From contig NZ_MUJY01000148.1 in assembly GCF_002286785.1 (NCBI RefSeq), forward strand, positions 1 to 64,000: a DNA stretch of 64,000 nt. Direction: 5' to 3'. Below are positions 1-9,994 of the stretch, one piece after another. The notes under the pieces were generated by a model, which ran no database searches, had not been told where the DNA came from, and was given only the letters and a program-made list of their open reading frames with translations. Origin of the DNA: Pseudomonas sp. PIC25. GTDB lineage: Bacteria; Pseudomonadota; Gammaproteobacteria; Pseudomonadales; Pseudomonadaceae. How positions within the stretch are numbered: position 1 is the stretch's first letter; every line of letters begins with the position of its first letter. The translations under genes were made by a program, and so were the position numbers.

Positions 1-1
1 C

Positions 2-211
2 AGCCGCGACCGGGTGATTGTCAGCAAGTGGTACACCGACGCCAATAACCAACTGGATCGCATCGAAGCCGGCTCATCGGCACTGCTGAACAACCAGGTA
101 GACAACCTGGTCTCGGCGATGGCGGCATTCGCTGTGCCCGCAGCGGGCACGAGCATCCCGCAGGAAGTGAAGGAGCAACTGGCACCGGTGTTGGCGGCGA
201 GTTGGCAGTAA
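2..211 (+). CDS. C-terminal fragment of an RTX-type calcium-binding protein (5' truncated)
   Basis: The reading frame is open from the first bases of the window and stops at TAA 209-211, so only about 69 C-terminal residues are visible. They read KWYTDANNQLDRIEAGS, then LLNNQVDNLVSAMAAF, then a closing LAPVLAASWQ. This resembles the end of haemolysin-type (RTX) calcium-binding proteins, where the last glycine-rich repeats are followed by an I-x-x-W-Y segment and an 'A-Q-V-D-x-L-V-x-A-M-A-A-F' helix that forms part of the secretion signal. The repeats themselves lie outside the window, so family size and function cannot be judged. A hairpin follows 15 bases after the stop. Confidence 0.6.
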   Translation, partial: SRDRVIVSKWYTDANNQLDRIEAGSSALLNNQVDNLVSAMAAFAVPAAGTSIPQEVKEQLAPVLAASWQ

Positions 212-226
212 GCGTTGTCGTAGAAC

Positions 227-264
227 AATCCCGTGCCTGTGTATGAAATCACAGGCGCGGGATT
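227..264 (+). terminator. Hairpin after the RTX fragment
   Basis: AATCCCG-T-GCCTGTG pairs with CACAGGC-G-CGGGATT around a short loop, giving about 14 paired bases. No long T tract follows, so it is terminator-like rather than a textbook intrinsic terminator. Bases 265-432 hold no gene and must contain the promoter of the next gene. Confidence 0.55.
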
Positions 265-432
265 CCTATCCCACCTCTTCAATCTCCATACGGACTCAAG
301 CCTGGCTGGCTCCAGGCACTTCCCGTCGGGTCCGGGTGGATTCGCTATTCTGGCAACAGAAAGAAAGCGCAGGGTGAGTGTTTCCGTAATAGGGTTTGCG
401 TTATCCGTATCCTTGCTTGAAGAGGTACGACC

Positions 433-1917
433 ATGTCAGCGAACTTTGATCTGAACGTCCGCCCCGACTACGACCAGGTCCTGCAGGCTATCGCCGATTA
501 CGTCCTGACCTACCGGGTCGAGTCCGCCGAAGCCCTGGTGACCGCCCGCTATTGCCTGATGGACACCCTCGGCTGCGGCTTGCTGGCCCTGCGTTTCCCC
601 GAATGCACCAAGCTTCTCGGGCCGATCGTCGAGGACACGATCGTTCCCTTCGGAGCCCGCGTGCCGGGCACCCGGTTCCGCCTCGATCCGGTGAAAGCCG
701 CTTGGGACATCGGCTGTCTCGTGCGCTGGCTGGACTACAACGACACCTGGCTGGCGGCGGAGTGGGGGCACCCGTCCGACAATCTCGGCGGCATCCTCGC
801 CGTGGCGGACCATCTCTCGCAGAAGCGCGTCGCGCAAGGCGACCCGCCACTGACCCTGCGCAGCGTACTGGATGCGATGGTCACGGCGCATGAAGTCCAG
901 GGCGTGCTGGCGCTGGAAAACGCTTTCAATCGCGTCGGGCTGGACCATGTGATCCTGGTCAAAGTGGCGTCCACCGTCGTCTGTGCCCGGCTCATGGGCG
1001 CCAATCGCGAACAGATGCTCTCCGCGCTGTCCCATGCCTTCGTCGATGGTCAGGCGTTGCGCACCTACCGTCACGCACCGAATGCCGGCTCGCGGAAGTC
1101 TTGGGCGGCGGGGGATGCCACGAGCCGTGGCGTGCGCCTGGCCGACATCGCCCTGCGCGGCGAGATGGGTATTCCTGGTGCGCTCACCGCGCCGCAGTGG
1201 GGCTTCTACGATGTGTCGTTCAGCCACACCAACAAGGATCTGGCGACCAAGCCGGCGGAGCAGCGCCGGTTCAGTCTTCCGCGGGCATTCGGCAGCTATG
1301 TGATGGAGCACGTGCTGTTCAAGATCAGCTTTCCGGCCGAATTCCATGCGCAGACGGCCTGCGAAGCCGCGCGGGCGCTGTACCCTTCGGTGAAGGACCG
1401 CCTGCACGAGATCGACCGGATCGTCATCACCACCCACGAATCGGCGATCCGCATCATTTCCAAGGTGGGCCCACTGGCCAACGCCGCGGACCGTGACCAC
1501 TGCCTGCAATACATGACCGCCGTGCCGCTGATCTTCGGCGATCTGGTGGCCGAGCATTACGAGGATGACTTCCACGCTGCCCATCCGATTATCGATGCAC
1601 TGCGCGCCAAGATGGTGATCGTCGAGGATGAGCGCTACAGCCGGGAATACCTGGAAGCCGACAAGCGCTCCATCGCCAATGCCGTTCAGGTGTTCTTCAC
1701 GGACGGCAGCGCCACCGAGAAGGTGGAAGTGGAATACCCCATCGGCCATCGCCGCCGCCGCGCCGAAGGCATTCCCCTGCTGGAAGAGAAATTCAAGGCC
1801 AATCTGGCCAGCCGTTTCCCCAGTCAGCGCTGCATGCAGATTTTCTCGCTTTGCCAGGATCAGGCGAAGTTGGAGAGCACGCCGGTGGATCGTTTCATGG
1901 CACTTTTCGTGATCTGA
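433..1917 (+). CDS. prpD: MmgE/PrpD family protein, probable 2-methylcitrate dehydratase
   Basis: The 494-residue protein has the length and hallmark segments of bacterial PrpD, which dehydrates 2-methylcitrate in the methylcitrate cycle of propionate catabolism. Visible segments include the N-terminal [13 protein letters not shown], the D-x-LGCGLLAL helix, and the [19 protein letters not shown] block lining the active site. The ATG at 433 follows a GAGG ribosome site. The gene stands alone: no prpB, prpC or acnM is adjacent, whereas PrpD usually lies in a prp operon. It is convergent with the LysR gene, with only 3 bases between them. The symbol rests on similarity; a related MmgE/PrpD dehydratase with another substrate is possible. 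Confidence 0.8.
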   Translation: MSANFDLNVRPDYDQVLQAIADYVLTYRVESAEALVTARYCLMDTLGCGLLALRFPECTKLLGPIVEDTIVPFGARVPGTRFRLDPVKAAWDIGCLVRWLDYNDTWLAAEWGHPSDNLGGILAVADHLSQKRVAQGDPPLTLRSVLDAMVTAHEVQGVLALENAFNRVGLDHVILVKVASTVVCARLMGANREQMLSALSHAFVDGQALRTYRHAPNAGSRKSWAAGDATSRGVRLADIALRGEMGIPGALTAPQWGFYDVSFSHTNKDLATKPAEQRRFSLPRAFGSYVMEHVLFKISFPAEFHAQTACEAARALYPSVKDRLHEIDRIVITTHESAIRIISKVGPLANAADRDHCLQYMTAVPLIFGDLVAEHYEDDFHAAHPIIDALRAKMVIVEDERYSREYLEADKRSIANAVQVFFTDGSATEKVEVEYPIGHRRRRAEGIPLLEEKFKANLASRFPSQRCMQIFSLCQDQAKLESTPVDRFMALFVI

Positions 1918-1920
1918 CGC

Positions 1921-2826
1921 TCAGGGAGCCTCTACCACGGGCGGAGTGAGCGAGCGCAGGGCCTGCACGACCTGCTGCAGGCCGCGGTTCAGCGGCTTGT
2001 CCTGACGCATGACGATGGCCAGGGTACGCGACAGCCCCGGTTTCAGCGGCAGGACGCGCAACCCGCGACGGTGCCGCCGAGCCGCGACGGCCATGGCCGG
2101 CACGATGCCGAAGCCGAGGCCGGCGGCGACCATTTCCTTGATGGCTTCGATGCTGCCTAACTCCATTGTCGGCTTCGGGCGCAGCCCCGCCTGGAGAAAC
2201 CAGTCATCGATCAGTTGGCGCGTGTTGGTATGGGCCTCGAAGACCACCATCGGCCGTTCGGCCAGCGCTGCGGGTGTCGGCGCTGCGGTAACGGAGCTGG
2301 TATCGGTCTCGGCGAAAATGGCGACGAATTCGTCCTCCAGTACCGGCGTGATCTGCAGGCTGCGCGAGGAAACCGGGAGCGTGACCAGGGCTAGGTCGAG
2401 CCGGTTGTCTTCCACGGCCTTGACGAACTGGGCCGTGTTGCCGGTGCTGACCTGTACCTCCAGCGCCGGAAATGCCCGGTGCAGTTCGCTCAGCAGCGGC
2501 GGCAGCAGATGGATGCAGGCAGTGGCGCCGGTGCCCATACCGACGCTCCCGCTGATTCCCTGATGGTGTCCGGCCATGGCATGCATGGCGTCTTCGACGG
2601 CCGCTTCGATGCGCCGGGCATGCTCGAGTAGTTCTGTTCCCGCCGGTGTCGGTGTGGCCCGCCGGGCCACGCGCTCGATCAGGCGCACGCCGAGGCGGCG
2701 TTCCAGTTGGCGAATCTGCAGGCTTACGGCGGGTTGGGTCAGCCCCAGGCGTTCCGCGGCCGCGGAGAAACTACCGCTATCGATGACCTCGGCAAAGCTG
2801 CGTAGATGATCCAGGTTGAGTGCCAT
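1921..2826 (-). CDS. LysR-family transcriptional regulator
   Basis: The 301-residue protein starts MALNLDHLRSFAEVIDSGSFSAAAE, followed by the helix LTQPAVSLQIRQLERRLGVRL; this is the winged helix-turn-helix of LysR regulators (residues about 4-63). The remainder is the periplasmic-binding-like effector domain. The frame continues upstream to 3000, but the start at 2826 gives the standard LysR N-terminus. It is divergent from the GNAT/MFS pair, with 103 bases between. That gap holds a palindrome (2839-2855), so the likely targets are its own gene and the acetyltransferase-transporter operon. Effector unknown. Confidence 0.88.
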   Translation of the reverse strand: MALNLDHLRSFAEVIDSGSFSAAAERLGLTQPAVSLQIRQLERRLGVRLIERVARRATPTPAGTELLEHARRIEAAVEDAMHAMAGHHQGISGSVGMGTGATACIHLLPPLLSELHRAFPALEVQVSTGNTAQFVKAVEDNRLDLALVTLPVSSRSLQITPVLEDEFVAIFAETDTSSVTAAPTPAALAERPMVVFEAHTNTRQLIDDWFLQAGLRPKPTMELGSIEAIKEMVAAGLGFGIVPAMAVAARRHRRGLRVLPLKPGLSRTLAIVMRQDKPLNRGLQQVVQALRSLTPPVVEAP

Positions 2827-2838
2827 GGCAAAGAATTT

Positions 2839-2855
2839 CTTATCCGAAACATAAG
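2839..2855. promoter_or_regulatory. Candidate LysR-type operator
   Basis: CTTAT-CCGAAAC-ATAAG is a perfect 5-base inverted repeat with the T-N11-A spacing typical of LysR boxes. It lies 13 bases upstream of the LysR start, in the shared divergent promoter region. Confidence 0.45.
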
Positions 2856-2929
2856 GCGTCAAAGCTTCATTAATACTAGCCGGCTCCGCATCATCGTCTC
2901 CATCGATGCATGGGCATGACGAGGTGGCT

Positions 2930-3478
2930 GTGAGCGAGTTGGAGCACGAAATATGGGTTCGGGATGCCCAGGAAGACGATATGGCTGCGGTGGCGGCCAT
3001 CTATGCGGAGCAGGTGCTGCATGGCATCGCCACCTTTGAGTTGGCCCCGCCCGATGTCCCGGAGATGCAGAAGCGCCGGGAGGCGGTACTGGGCAGCGGG
3101 CTGCCTTATCTGGTTGCCGAATATCGGGGAGCGATCATCGGCTACTGCTACGCCACGCCATACCGACCGCGTCCCGCCTACCGCTACTGTGTCGAGGATT
3201 CGGTCTATGTGGCCGAGGGGCAGCAGGGGCGGGGTGTTGGCCGGCGCTTGCTGGCCGAGCTGATCGAGCGCTGTGAGGCCGCGGGCTTCCGGCAGATGGT
3301 GGCGATCGTCGGCAACAGCGCTAATGCGGGGTCACTCGGGCTGCATGAGCGCTTGGGCTTCCGTCTGGTCGGGATTCTCGAGTCGGTCGGTTTCAAGCAT
3401 GGCCGCTGGGTGGATACGGTGCTGATGCAGCGCGCCCTCGGTGATGGCGCGCGGACGCTGCCAGGCGGTGGGACATGA
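2930..3478 (+). CDS. GNAT acetyltransferase, phosphinothricin/methionine sulfoximine type
   Basis: About 182 residues with a GNAT fold: an N-terminal D-M-AAVAAIYAEQV helix, the VEDSVYV strand, and the acetyl-CoA loop QQGRGVGRRLLAELI. The C-terminal NAGSLGLHERLGFRLVG and KHGRWVDTVLMQ blocks are typical of the Pat/MddA branch, which N-acetylates phosphinothricin, methionine sulfoximine or methionine sulfone. The GTG at 2930 was chosen because GAGG lies 5 bases upstream; an ATG at 2906 in frame has no comparable site. The last four bases overlap the MFS gene (ATGA), so the two are translationally coupled. Substrate is inferred, not visible. Confidence 0.8.
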   Translation: MSELEHEIWVRDAQEDDMAAVAAIYAEQVLHGIATFELAPPDVPEMQKRREAVLGSGLPYLVAEYRGAIIGYCYATPYRPRPAYRYCVEDSVYVAEGQQGRGVGRRLLAELIERCEAAGFRQMVAIVGNSANAGSLGLHERLGFRLVGILESVGFKHGRWVDTVLMQRALGDGARTLPGGGT

Positions 3479-4698
3479 CGGCGAGCCCGCCATTGCTCGG
3501 TCGAGGAGCTATTGCCCGGCTCGGCCTCGCCCAGTTGATCGGCTGGGGCATCAGCTTTTATTTGCCCGGCGCCTTGGGCGAGGCCATCGTTTCTGCCCAG
3601 GGCTGGAGCCGCTCGCAGGTCTACGGCGGGCTTTCCGCCGCCTTGTGCTGCATGGCGTTGCTCTCGCCGCTGCTCTCGCCGCTGGCCGGCGAATGGATCG
3701 ACCGATACGGTGGGCGCCGGGTCATGAGTGCAGGTGCCTGCTGCAACGCACTGGGTTGCCTAGTCATCGCTGGTAGCACCCATATTCCGGTGTACTACCT
3801 AGGCTGGCTGGTGCTTGGTGTCGGCATGCGGCTGATGCTCTACGACGCGTTGTCCACCAGCTTGGCGCAGGGCGCCAGGGGGCAGGTTCTAGAGGTCATG
3901 GCGCGGGTGACGCTCTGGGGAGGGCTGGCCTCGACAGTGTTCTGGCCGTTGGGACAGGGGCTTTTGCAGGTGCTCGGCTGGCGCGGTGCCTTGTGTGTCT
4001 ACGCGCTGTTCGCCCTGGCGTGCCTGCCCTTGCTCCGCAGCGTGCCGGGTGAGGGCGTGCCTCCCTCCCAGCGTGGGTCAATCGAGGGTCCTGAGCCTCG
4101 GAACCCTGTCTGGTTGGTGAGCCTCTTGTTCACCTCGATAACGATGCTCACCAGCTTCCTCTCGGCCGGCCTGTCGGCCCATCTGCCCGGGTTGCTGGAT
4201 GAGCTTGGCGGCGCCGCTGGATGGTCGGTCGGGGTGGCGGCGCTCTGGGGCTTCGGCCAGCTCTGCGCCCGTTTCGTCGACATGCTCTACGGAGCACGCC
4301 TGCCTATCCTCCTGCACAGTCTGCTGGCCGCCGCCTGCTTGCCCGTCAGCCTGGCGATCGGCTGGCTGGGCGGCGCGCAGGCCTGGCTTGCGGCACTCTT
4401 CGTGTTCGGCTACGGGGCGGCCAACGGCCTGGCCGCCATCGTCCGGGCGGGGCTGCCATTGGTGTTGTTCGGTGCGCAGGGTTATGGCGCGCGGGTCGGG
4501 CGCCTGTTGCTGCCGAGCTATGTTCTTTCGGCTATCGCACCGCTGGCCTGTGCCGAAGCGCGCGAGCGACTCGGTGCGCGCCCGACGCTGGGGATATCGG
4601 TCGGTATCGGCGTGGCGATCGTCGCGGCCGCCCTGATCCTGTTTCTTGTTGCCCGCTCTGGGGTGCGGCATAGCGCCGATCGCTCGCTCGAAACATGA
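3475..4698 (+). CDS. MFS transporter
   Basis: The 407-residue protein is almost entirely hydrophobic with about twelve membrane segments. The MFS loop-2/3 motif appears as GEWIDRYGGRRVMSAGA near residues 75-90. It begins at an ATG overlapping the acetyltransferase stop by four bases. The pairing suggests export or uptake of the compound the enzyme modifies, perhaps a toxic amino acid analogue; that is inference. A bidirectional terminator follows at 4712-4736. Confidence 0.82.
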   Translation: MTASPPLLGRGAIARLGLAQLIGWGISFYLPGALGEAIVSAQGWSRSQVYGGLSAALCCMALLSPLLSPLAGEWIDRYGGRRVMSAGACCNALGCLVIAGSTHIPVYYLGWLVLGVGMRLMLYDALSTSLAQGARGQVLEVMARVTLWGGLASTVFWPLGQGLLQVLGWRGALCVYALFALACLPLLRSVPGEGVPPSQRGSIEGPEPRNPVWLVSLLFTSITMLTSFLSAGLSAHLPGLLDELGGAAGWSVGVAALWGFGQLCARFVDMLYGARLPILLHSLLAAACLPVSLAIGWLGGAQAWLAALFVFGYGAANGLAAIVRAGLPLVLFGAQGYGARVGRLLLPSYVLSAIAPLACAEARERLGARPTLGISVGIGVAIVAAALILFLVARSGVRHSADRSLET

Positions 4699-4711
4699 CC
4701 GGGTTCAATAA

Positions 4712-4736
4712 AAAAACCCGCACTAAGCGGGTTTTT
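4712..4736. terminator. Bidirectional intrinsic terminator
   Basis: CCCGC-N5-GCGGG flanked by a run of A on the left and a run of T on the right. It can terminate both the MFS gene (+) and ppsR (-), which converge here. Confidence 0.85.
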
Positions 4737-4756
4737 CCTTGTCTCAACCGAAGCGG

Positions 4757-5575
4757 TTACTTGAGGCGTCGTTCGACACCCTTTTCCACGAGGATCTTGG
4801 CGGAGATTTCCTCCACCGAGAAGTGCGTGGAATTGATGTAGGCGATATTTTCGCGGCGGAACAGGTTCTCCACCTCGCGAACCTCGAATTCGCACTGGGC
4901 ATAGCTGGCGTAGCGGCTGTTCGGCTTGCGTTCGTGGCGGATGGCGGCGAGCCGGTCGGGGTCGATGGTGAGGCCGAACAGCTTGTTCTTGTAAGCCTTG
5001 AGCGCCGTCGGCAGTTGCAGGCGCTCCATGTCCTCTTCGGTCAGCGGGTAGTTCGCGGCGCGGATGCCGTACTGCATGGCCATGTAGAGGCAGGTGGGTG
5101 TCTTGCCGCAGCGGGACACGCCGACGAGGATCAGGTCGGCCTTGTCGTAGTAGTGAGTGCGGGCGCCGTCGTCGTTGTCGAGGGCGAAGTTGACCGCCTC
5201 GATGCGCTCCATGTAGTTGGAGTTGTGGCCGATGGAGTGGGATTTACCCACGGAATACGAGGAATGCGAGGTGAGCTCGTGTTCCAGCGGTGCGAGAAAG
5301 GTGGAGAAGATGTCGATCATGAACCCATTGGATTCGGCCAGGGTGTCGCGGATTTCCTGGTTCACGATAGTGTCGAAGATGATCGGCCGGGCGCCGTCTT
5401 TCTCGGCAGCGCTATTGATTTGCTGTACGATGGCGCGCGCTTTTTCGACGCTGTCGACGTATGGGCGCGTCAACTTCGTGAAGTTGATCGTTTCGAATTG
5501 CGCCAACAGGCTCTGGCCCAGGGTTTCGGCAGTGATACCGGTCCCGTCGGAGATGAAGAAAGCGGTTCGTTTCAT
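4757..5575 (-). CDS. ppsR: PEP synthetase regulatory protein (bifunctional kinase/pyrophosphorylase, DUF299)
   Basis: This 272-residue protein matches PpsR, which inactivates PEP synthase by ADP-dependent phosphorylation of a threonine next to the catalytic histidine and reactivates it by phosphate-dependent dephosphorylation. The N-terminus [20 protein letters not shown] is the family signature, and the P-loop-like GVSRCGKT sits at residues 152-159. The gene is divergent from its target ppsA across 161 bases, the usual Pseudomonas arrangement. Cytoplasmic. Confidence 0.95.
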   Translation of the reverse strand: MKRTAFFISDGTGITAETLGQSLLAQFETINFTKLTRPYVDSVEKARAIVQQINSAAEKDGARPIIFDTIVNQEIRDTLAESNGFMIDIFSTFLAPLEHELTSHSSYSVGKSHSIGHNSNYMERIEAVNFALDNDDGARTHYYDKADLILVGVSRCGKTPTCLYMAMQYGIRAANYPLTEEDMERLQLPTALKAYKNKLFGLTIDPDRLAAIRHERKPNSRYASYAQCEFEVREVENLFRRENIAYINSTHFSVEEISAKILVEKGVERRLK

Positions 5576-5736
5576 TTGCGCCGAAAGCCTTAAGGTAGGA
5601 ACGATTCTTGGCTATCATAGGCCCGCTTTTTGCGAGGGGCTGTGCCGATCGGCATTGTTACCCATTCGCGGTGCGGGCCACAATCACGCGGAGCTTTTCC
5701 GCATGAGCTTTTCCAACACATAGTGGAGAGATCACC

Positions 5737-8106
5737 TTGGTTGAGTACGTAGTTTCCCTCGATAAGCTCGGCAATCACGACGTTGAGCGAGTAGGGGGCA
5801 AGAACGCCTCCCTGGGCGAGATGATCAGCAACCTCGCCGGTGCCGGTGTTTCCGTACCCGGTGGTTTCGCCACCACGGCCCAGGCCTTCCGGGACTTCCT
5901 GGAGCAGAGCGGTCTGAACGACCGCATCCATGCCGCCCTCGATGCGCTGGACGTGGATGACGTCAATGCCCTGGCCAAGACCGGTGCACAGATTCGCCAG
6001 TGGGTCATGGAAGCCGAGTTCCCGGCCCAGCTCGATGCCGATATCCGCAAGGCCTTCGCCGAACTGTCCGCCGGTAACGACAACCTGGCTGTCGCCGTTC
6101 GCTCTTCCGCCACCGCTGAAGACCTGCCGGACGCCTCCTTTGCCGGCCAGCAGGAAACCTTCCTGAACATCCGCGGCGTCGATAACGTCATCCGTGCCGC
6201 CAAGGAAGTCTTCGCCTCTCTCTTCAACGACCGCGCCATTGCCTATCGCGTTCACCAGGGTTTCGACCACAAGCTGGTCGCCCTGTCCGCCGGCGTGCAG
6301 CGCATGGTGCGTTCGGAAACCGGCACCGCCGGCGTGATGTTCACCCTCGACACCGAGTCCGGTTTCCGCGACGTGGTGTTCATCACCGGCGCCTACGGCC
6401 TCGGTGAGACCGTGGTACAAGGCGCGGTGAACCCCGATGAATTCTACGTGCACAAGCCGACCCTCCAGGCCGGCCGCCCGGCGATTCTGCGCCGCAACCT
6501 CGGCAGCAAGGCGATCAAGATGGTCTATGGCGAAGAAGCCAAGGCCGGCAAGTCGGTCAAGACCGTCGAAGTGGATCGCGCCGACCGTGCGCGTTTCTGC
6601 ATCACCGACGAGGAAGTCACCGAGCTGGCCAAGCAGGCATTGATCATCGAGAAACACTATGGCCGCCCGATGGACATCGAGTGGGCCAAGGACGGCGACG
6701 ACGGCAAGCTGTATGTCGTCCAGGCCCGCCCGGAAACCGTGAAGAGCCGTGCCAGCGCTACCGTCATGGAGCGCTATCTGTTGAAGGAAAAGGGCAAGGT
6801 CCTGGTGGAAGGCCGTGCGATCGGCCAGCGCATCGGCGCCGGCCCGGTGAAGGTGATCCACGACATCGCCGAGATGGACAAGGTCCAGCCGGGCGACGTA
6901 CTGGTTTCCGACATGACCGACCCGGATTGGGAACCGATCATGAAGCGCGCCAGCGCCATCGTCACCAACCGTGGCGGGCGTACCTGCCACGCGGCGATCA
7001 TCGCCCGCGAACTGGGCATCCCGGCTGTGGTCGGTTGCGGTAACGCCACCCAGGTGCTGCAGGATGGCCAGCGCGTCACCGTGTCCTGCGCGGAAGGCGA
7101 TACCGGTTTCATCTTCGAAGGCCAGCTAGGCTTCGATATCCGCAAGAACTCCGTCGATGCCATGCCCGAACTGCCGTTCAAGATCATGATGAACGTCGGC
7201 AATCCGGACCGTGCGTTCGACTTCGCCCAACTGCCCAACGAGGGCGTGGGCCTGGCCCGCCTCGAGTTCATCATCAACCGCATGATCGGCGTGCACCCGA
7301 AGGCGCTGCTGAATTTTGCCAGCCTGCCGGCCGAGATCAAGGACAGCGTGGAAAAGCGCATCGCCGGTTACGACGATCCGGTGGGCTTCTACGTCGAGAA
7401 GCTGGTCGAAGGCATCAGCACCCTGGCCGCGGCGTTCTGGCCGAAGAAAGTCATCGTTCGCCTGTCCGACTTCAAGTCCAACGAATACGCCAACCTGATC
7501 GGCGGCAAGCTCTACGAGCCGGAAGAAGAGAACCCGATGCTCGGCTTCCGCGGCGCTTCCCGTTACATCAGCGAATCGTTCCGCGATTGCTTCGAGCTGG
7601 AATGCCGTGCGCTGAAGAAGGTGCGCAACGAGATGGGGCTGACCAACGTCGAAATCATGGTGCCCTTCGTGCGCACCCTCGGCGAGGCCAGCCAGGTGGT
7701 CGAGCTGCTGGCGAGCAACGGTCTCAAGCGTGGCGAGAATGGCCTGCGCGTCATCATGATGTGCGAGCTGCCGTCCAACGCGCTGCTGGCTGAAGAATTC
7801 CTCGAGTTCTTCGATGGATTCTCCATCGGCTCCAACGACCTGACCCAGTTGACCCTGGGCCTGGACCGTGACTCCGGCATCATTGCCCACCTGTTCGACG
7901 AGCGTAACCCGGCGGTGAAGAAGCTGCTGGCCAATGCCATCCAGGCGTGCAACAAGGCCGGTAAGTACATCGGCATCTGCGGCCAGGGCCCGTCGGACCA
8001 TCCGGATCTGGCCAAGTGGCTGATGGAGCAGGGCATCGAGAGCGTGTCGCTGAACCCCGACTCGGTACTCGACACCTGGTTCTTCCTGGCCGAAGGCCAG
8101 GCTTGA
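5737..8106 (+). CDS. ppsA: Phosphoenolpyruvate synthase (pyruvate, water dikinase)
   Basis: The 789-residue enzyme converts pyruvate, ATP and water to PEP, AMP and phosphate for gluconeogenesis. The N-terminal ATP-grasp domain starts [11 protein letters not shown] and contains [10 protein letters not shown]. The swivelling domain carries the phosphohistidine in [19 protein letters not shown]; the histidine is residue 418, close to His421 of the E. coli enzyme. The C-terminal PEP-binding barrel includes [17 protein letters not shown]. The start is a TTG at 5737 preceded by GGAG; no ATG gives the conserved N-terminus. Regulated post-translationally by the adjacent divergent ppsR. Confidence 0.96.
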   Translation: MVEYVVSLDKLGNHDVERVGGKNASLGEMISNLAGAGVSVPGGFATTAQAFRDFLEQSGLNDRIHAALDALDVDDVNALAKTGAQIRQWVMEAEFPAQLDADIRKAFAELSAGNDNLAVAVRSSATAEDLPDASFAGQQETFLNIRGVDNVIRAAKEVFASLFNDRAIAYRVHQGFDHKLVALSAGVQRMVRSETGTAGVMFTLDTESGFRDVVFITGAYGLGETVVQGAVNPDEFYVHKPTLQAGRPAILRRNLGSKAIKMVYGEEAKAGKSVKTVEVDRADRARFCITDEEVTELAKQALIIEKHYGRPMDIEWAKDGDDGKLYVVQARPETVKSRASATVMERYLLKEKGKVLVEGRAIGQRIGAGPVKVIHDIAEMDKVQPGDVLVSDMTDPDWEPIMKRASAIVTNRGGRTCHAAIIARELGIPAVVGCGNATQVLQDGQRVTVSCAEGDTGFIFEGQLGFDIRKNSVDAMPELPFKIMMNVGNPDRAFDFAQLPNEGVGLARLEFIINRMIGVHPKALLNFASLPAEIKDSVEKRIAGYDDPVGFYVEKLVEGISTLAAAFWPKKVIVRLSDFKSNEYANLIGGKLYEPEEENPMLGFRGASRYISESFRDCFELECRALKKVRNEMGLTNVEIMVPFVRTLGEASQVVELLASNGLKRGENGLRVIMMCELPSNALLAEEFLEFFDGFSIGSNDLTQLTLGLDRDSGIIAHLFDERNPAVKKLLANAIQACNKAGKYIGICGQGPSDHPDLAKWLMEQGIESVSLNPDSVLDTWFFLAEGQA

Positions 8107-8126
8107 TCCCACGATAGCCACCATTG

Positions 8127-8158
8127 AAAAAGGGCGGGGATCGATCCCGCCCTTTTTT
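8127..8158 (+). terminator. Intrinsic terminator of ppsA
   Basis: An almost perfect palindrome with A-tract, GGGCGGG / CCCGCCC stem and a six-T tract, 20 bases after the ppsA stop. Confidence 0.9.
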
Positions 8159-8174
8159 GTGCAAGAAGCAAAAG

Positions 8175-9164
8175 ATGCAAAGCAGCAGTGATCTGTTTCC
8201 CGTCGCCTTGATGAGCGCCGAAATCCGTGGCGACCTCACCGAGGATGTCTACCTCCTGAAGCCCAACAACAGCCCCGATTCCAGTGTCGAGCTGGCGGTG
8301 ACGCGCTTGGGCCTGAGCGGCCAGGAGACCCATCGCGGCGTTCCCGTGGTGCTGCTCCATGGCAGCTTCTCCAACCGGCGCTTCTGGTTTTCCCCCAAGG
8401 GGGTCGGGCTGGGGGCATATCTGGCGCGTGCCGGCTTCGATGTCTGGATTCCGGAAATGCGCGGGCACGGTCTGTCGCCGCGTAACCAGCGCTACCGGTA
8501 CAATCGGGTCGCCGATTACGCACGCTACGACCTGCCGGCCATTGCTGCTTTCGTCCATGAGCAGACGGGGCAGGGCGCCCACTGGCTCGGTCATTCCCTG
8601 GGAGGCATTACGCTTGCCGCGACGCTTGGCGGTCACTACCTGGGCGACGACGAGGTTGTCTCGGTAGCCCTGTTCGGCAGCCAGATCAGCCGGATCTATT
8701 GGCCGCTCAAGGTGCCTCCCGTGGAATGGAGTGGCCGCCTCCTGCTCAAGCGCTTCCACCATCTCTCCGGTCGACGACTGAAGCGCGGGCCCGAAGACGA
8801 GCCGATCGGCCTGGCCCTGGAAAGCATGCGCTGGCATGGCCTGTTCGGGCGTTTCGGTGACAAGGAGCGCGATTGGTGGGCAGGCCTGGCGGAGGTGCAA
8901 ATGCCAGTGTTGGCGGTATCCGCCGAGGGGGATATGCAGGACCCGGCCTGGGCCTGCCGCAAGCTGCTGGATCAGTTCGCCTCGTCGACCCGTGAGTTTC
9001 TCTGCCTGGGGCCGAAAGCCGGTTTCGCCGAGGCCTACGGACACGTGGAAATGTTGATCAGCCGCAACGCCCAGTGCGAGGTCTGGCCATTGGTCGAGCA
9101 CTGGTTGCGCGAATTACGGTTGCCGGTCGGTGTGGCCAATGCCAGTCAACCGGCCCGGGCCTGA
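8175..9164 (+). CDS. Alpha/beta-fold hydrolase (putative esterase/lipase)
   Basis: A 329-residue alpha/beta hydrolase. HGSFSNRRFW provides the oxyanion-hole segment, GHSLGG the nucleophile elbow with the catalytic serine, a late Asp in SAEGDMQDP and His in YGHVEM the rest of the triad. The frame opens upstream at 8124, but that ATG lies inside the ppsA terminator; the ATG at 8175 (MQSSSDLFP) is preferred. The same neighbour sits between ppsA and rraA in P. aeruginosa. Substrate unknown. It converges with the SDR gene, with a terminator-like hairpin between them. Confidence 0.8.
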   Translation: MQSSSDLFPVALMSAEIRGDLTEDVYLLKPNNSPDSSVELAVTRLGLSGQETHRGVPVVLLHGSFSNRRFWFSPKGVGLGAYLARAGFDVWIPEMRGHGLSPRNQRYRYNRVADYARYDLPAIAAFVHEQTGQGAHWLGHSLGGITLAATLGGHYLGDDEVVSVALFGSQISRIYWPLKVPPVEWSGRLLLKRFHHLSGRRLKRGPEDEPIGLALESMRWHGLFGRFGDKERDWWAGLAEVQMPVLAVSAEGDMQDPAWACRKLLDQFASSTREFLCLGPKAGFAEAYGHVEMLISRNAQCEVWPLVEHWLRELRLPVGVANASQPARA

Positions 9165-9193
9165 CGAGCCCGAACCGCGCCGGACTCGTCAGG
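9160..9193. terminator. Hairpin between convergent genes
   Basis: CCTGACGAG pairs with CTCGTCAGG around 16 bases, directly over the hydrolase stop and before the SDR stop. It lacks a T tract, so it is a weak terminator candidate. Confidence 0.4.
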
Positions 9194-9199
9194 AACGTT

Positions 9200-9994
9200 T
9201 CAAGCGATGGATCGGGTGACACCGCCGTCCACGCGCAGCGACGCACCCGTGGTGGCCGAGGCTTGTTCCGAGGCCAGGTAGACCACCAGATTGGCCACTT
9301 CGTCGACGGTCGCCAGGCGTTTGATCAGCGAGGTGGGGCGGTGTTCGGCGATAAAGTTACGCTCCATCTCGTCCAGGGAAACGCGCTGTTCGGCAGCCAT
9401 CTTGGCGAAGAACTCACCGACGCCTTCCGAGCGGGTCGGCCCCGGCAATACGGCGTTCACCGTCACGCCGGTGCCCGCCAGGGTTTCCGCCAGGCCGCGG
9501 GAAACCGCGAGTTGGGCGGTCTTGGTCACGCCGTAGTGGACCATTTCCGGCGGAATCTGCAGCCCCGATTCGCTGGACAGGAACAGTACCCGGCCCCAGC
9601 CCCGGTCACGCATGCCTTGCGCATAGTGACGCGACAGGCGAACGCCGCTCATCACGTTGATATCGAAGAAGCGCAACCAGTCAGCGTCCGGAATATCGAA
9701 GAAAGGCTTGGGCTCGAAGATGCCCAGGTTGTTGACCAGGATATCCGTTTCGGGAACTTGGGCAACGAAGGCCTCGATACCCTCTGCGCTGCCCAGGTCG
9801 GCGGCGACACCGCTGAGTCGGGCCTGCGGAATGGCCTCGCGCAGGCTGGCCAGGGCTTCGTCCACCCGGGCCTGGGTACGGCCATTGATGACGGCCTCCG
9901 CACCGGCGCGGGCCAGGCCCTTGGCGATTGCCAGGCCAATGCCGGCCGTCGATCCGCTGATCACGGCGCGTCTGTTGGAAAGATCGATGTTCAT
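9200..9994 (-). CDS. SDR-family oxidoreductase
   Basis: A 264-residue classical short-chain dehydrogenase/reductase. The NAD(P)-binding motif reads GSTAGIG near residue 14, NNLG follows (NNAG in most members), the catalytic serine lies in LFLSSESG and the catalytic Tyr/Lys in YGVTKTAQ. The C-terminus ASATTGASLRVDGGV is typical. The start at 9994 has AGGAG 7 bases upstream; the frame extends further without a better start. From memory this gene is absent between the esterase and rraA in PAO1. Substrate unknown. Confidence 0.85.
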   Translation of the reverse strand: MNIDLSNRRAVISGSTAGIGLAIAKGLARAGAEAVINGRTQARVDEALASLREAIPQARLSGVAADLGSAEGIEAFVAQVPETDILVNNLGIFEPKPFFDIPDADWLRFFDINVMSGVRLSRHYAQGMRDRGWGRVLFLSSESGLQIPPEMVHYGVTKTAQLAVSRGLAETLAGTGVTVNAVLPGPTRSEGVGEFFAKMAAEQRVSLDEMERNFIAEHRPTSLIKRLATVDEVANLVVYLASEQASATTGASLRVDGGVTRSIA

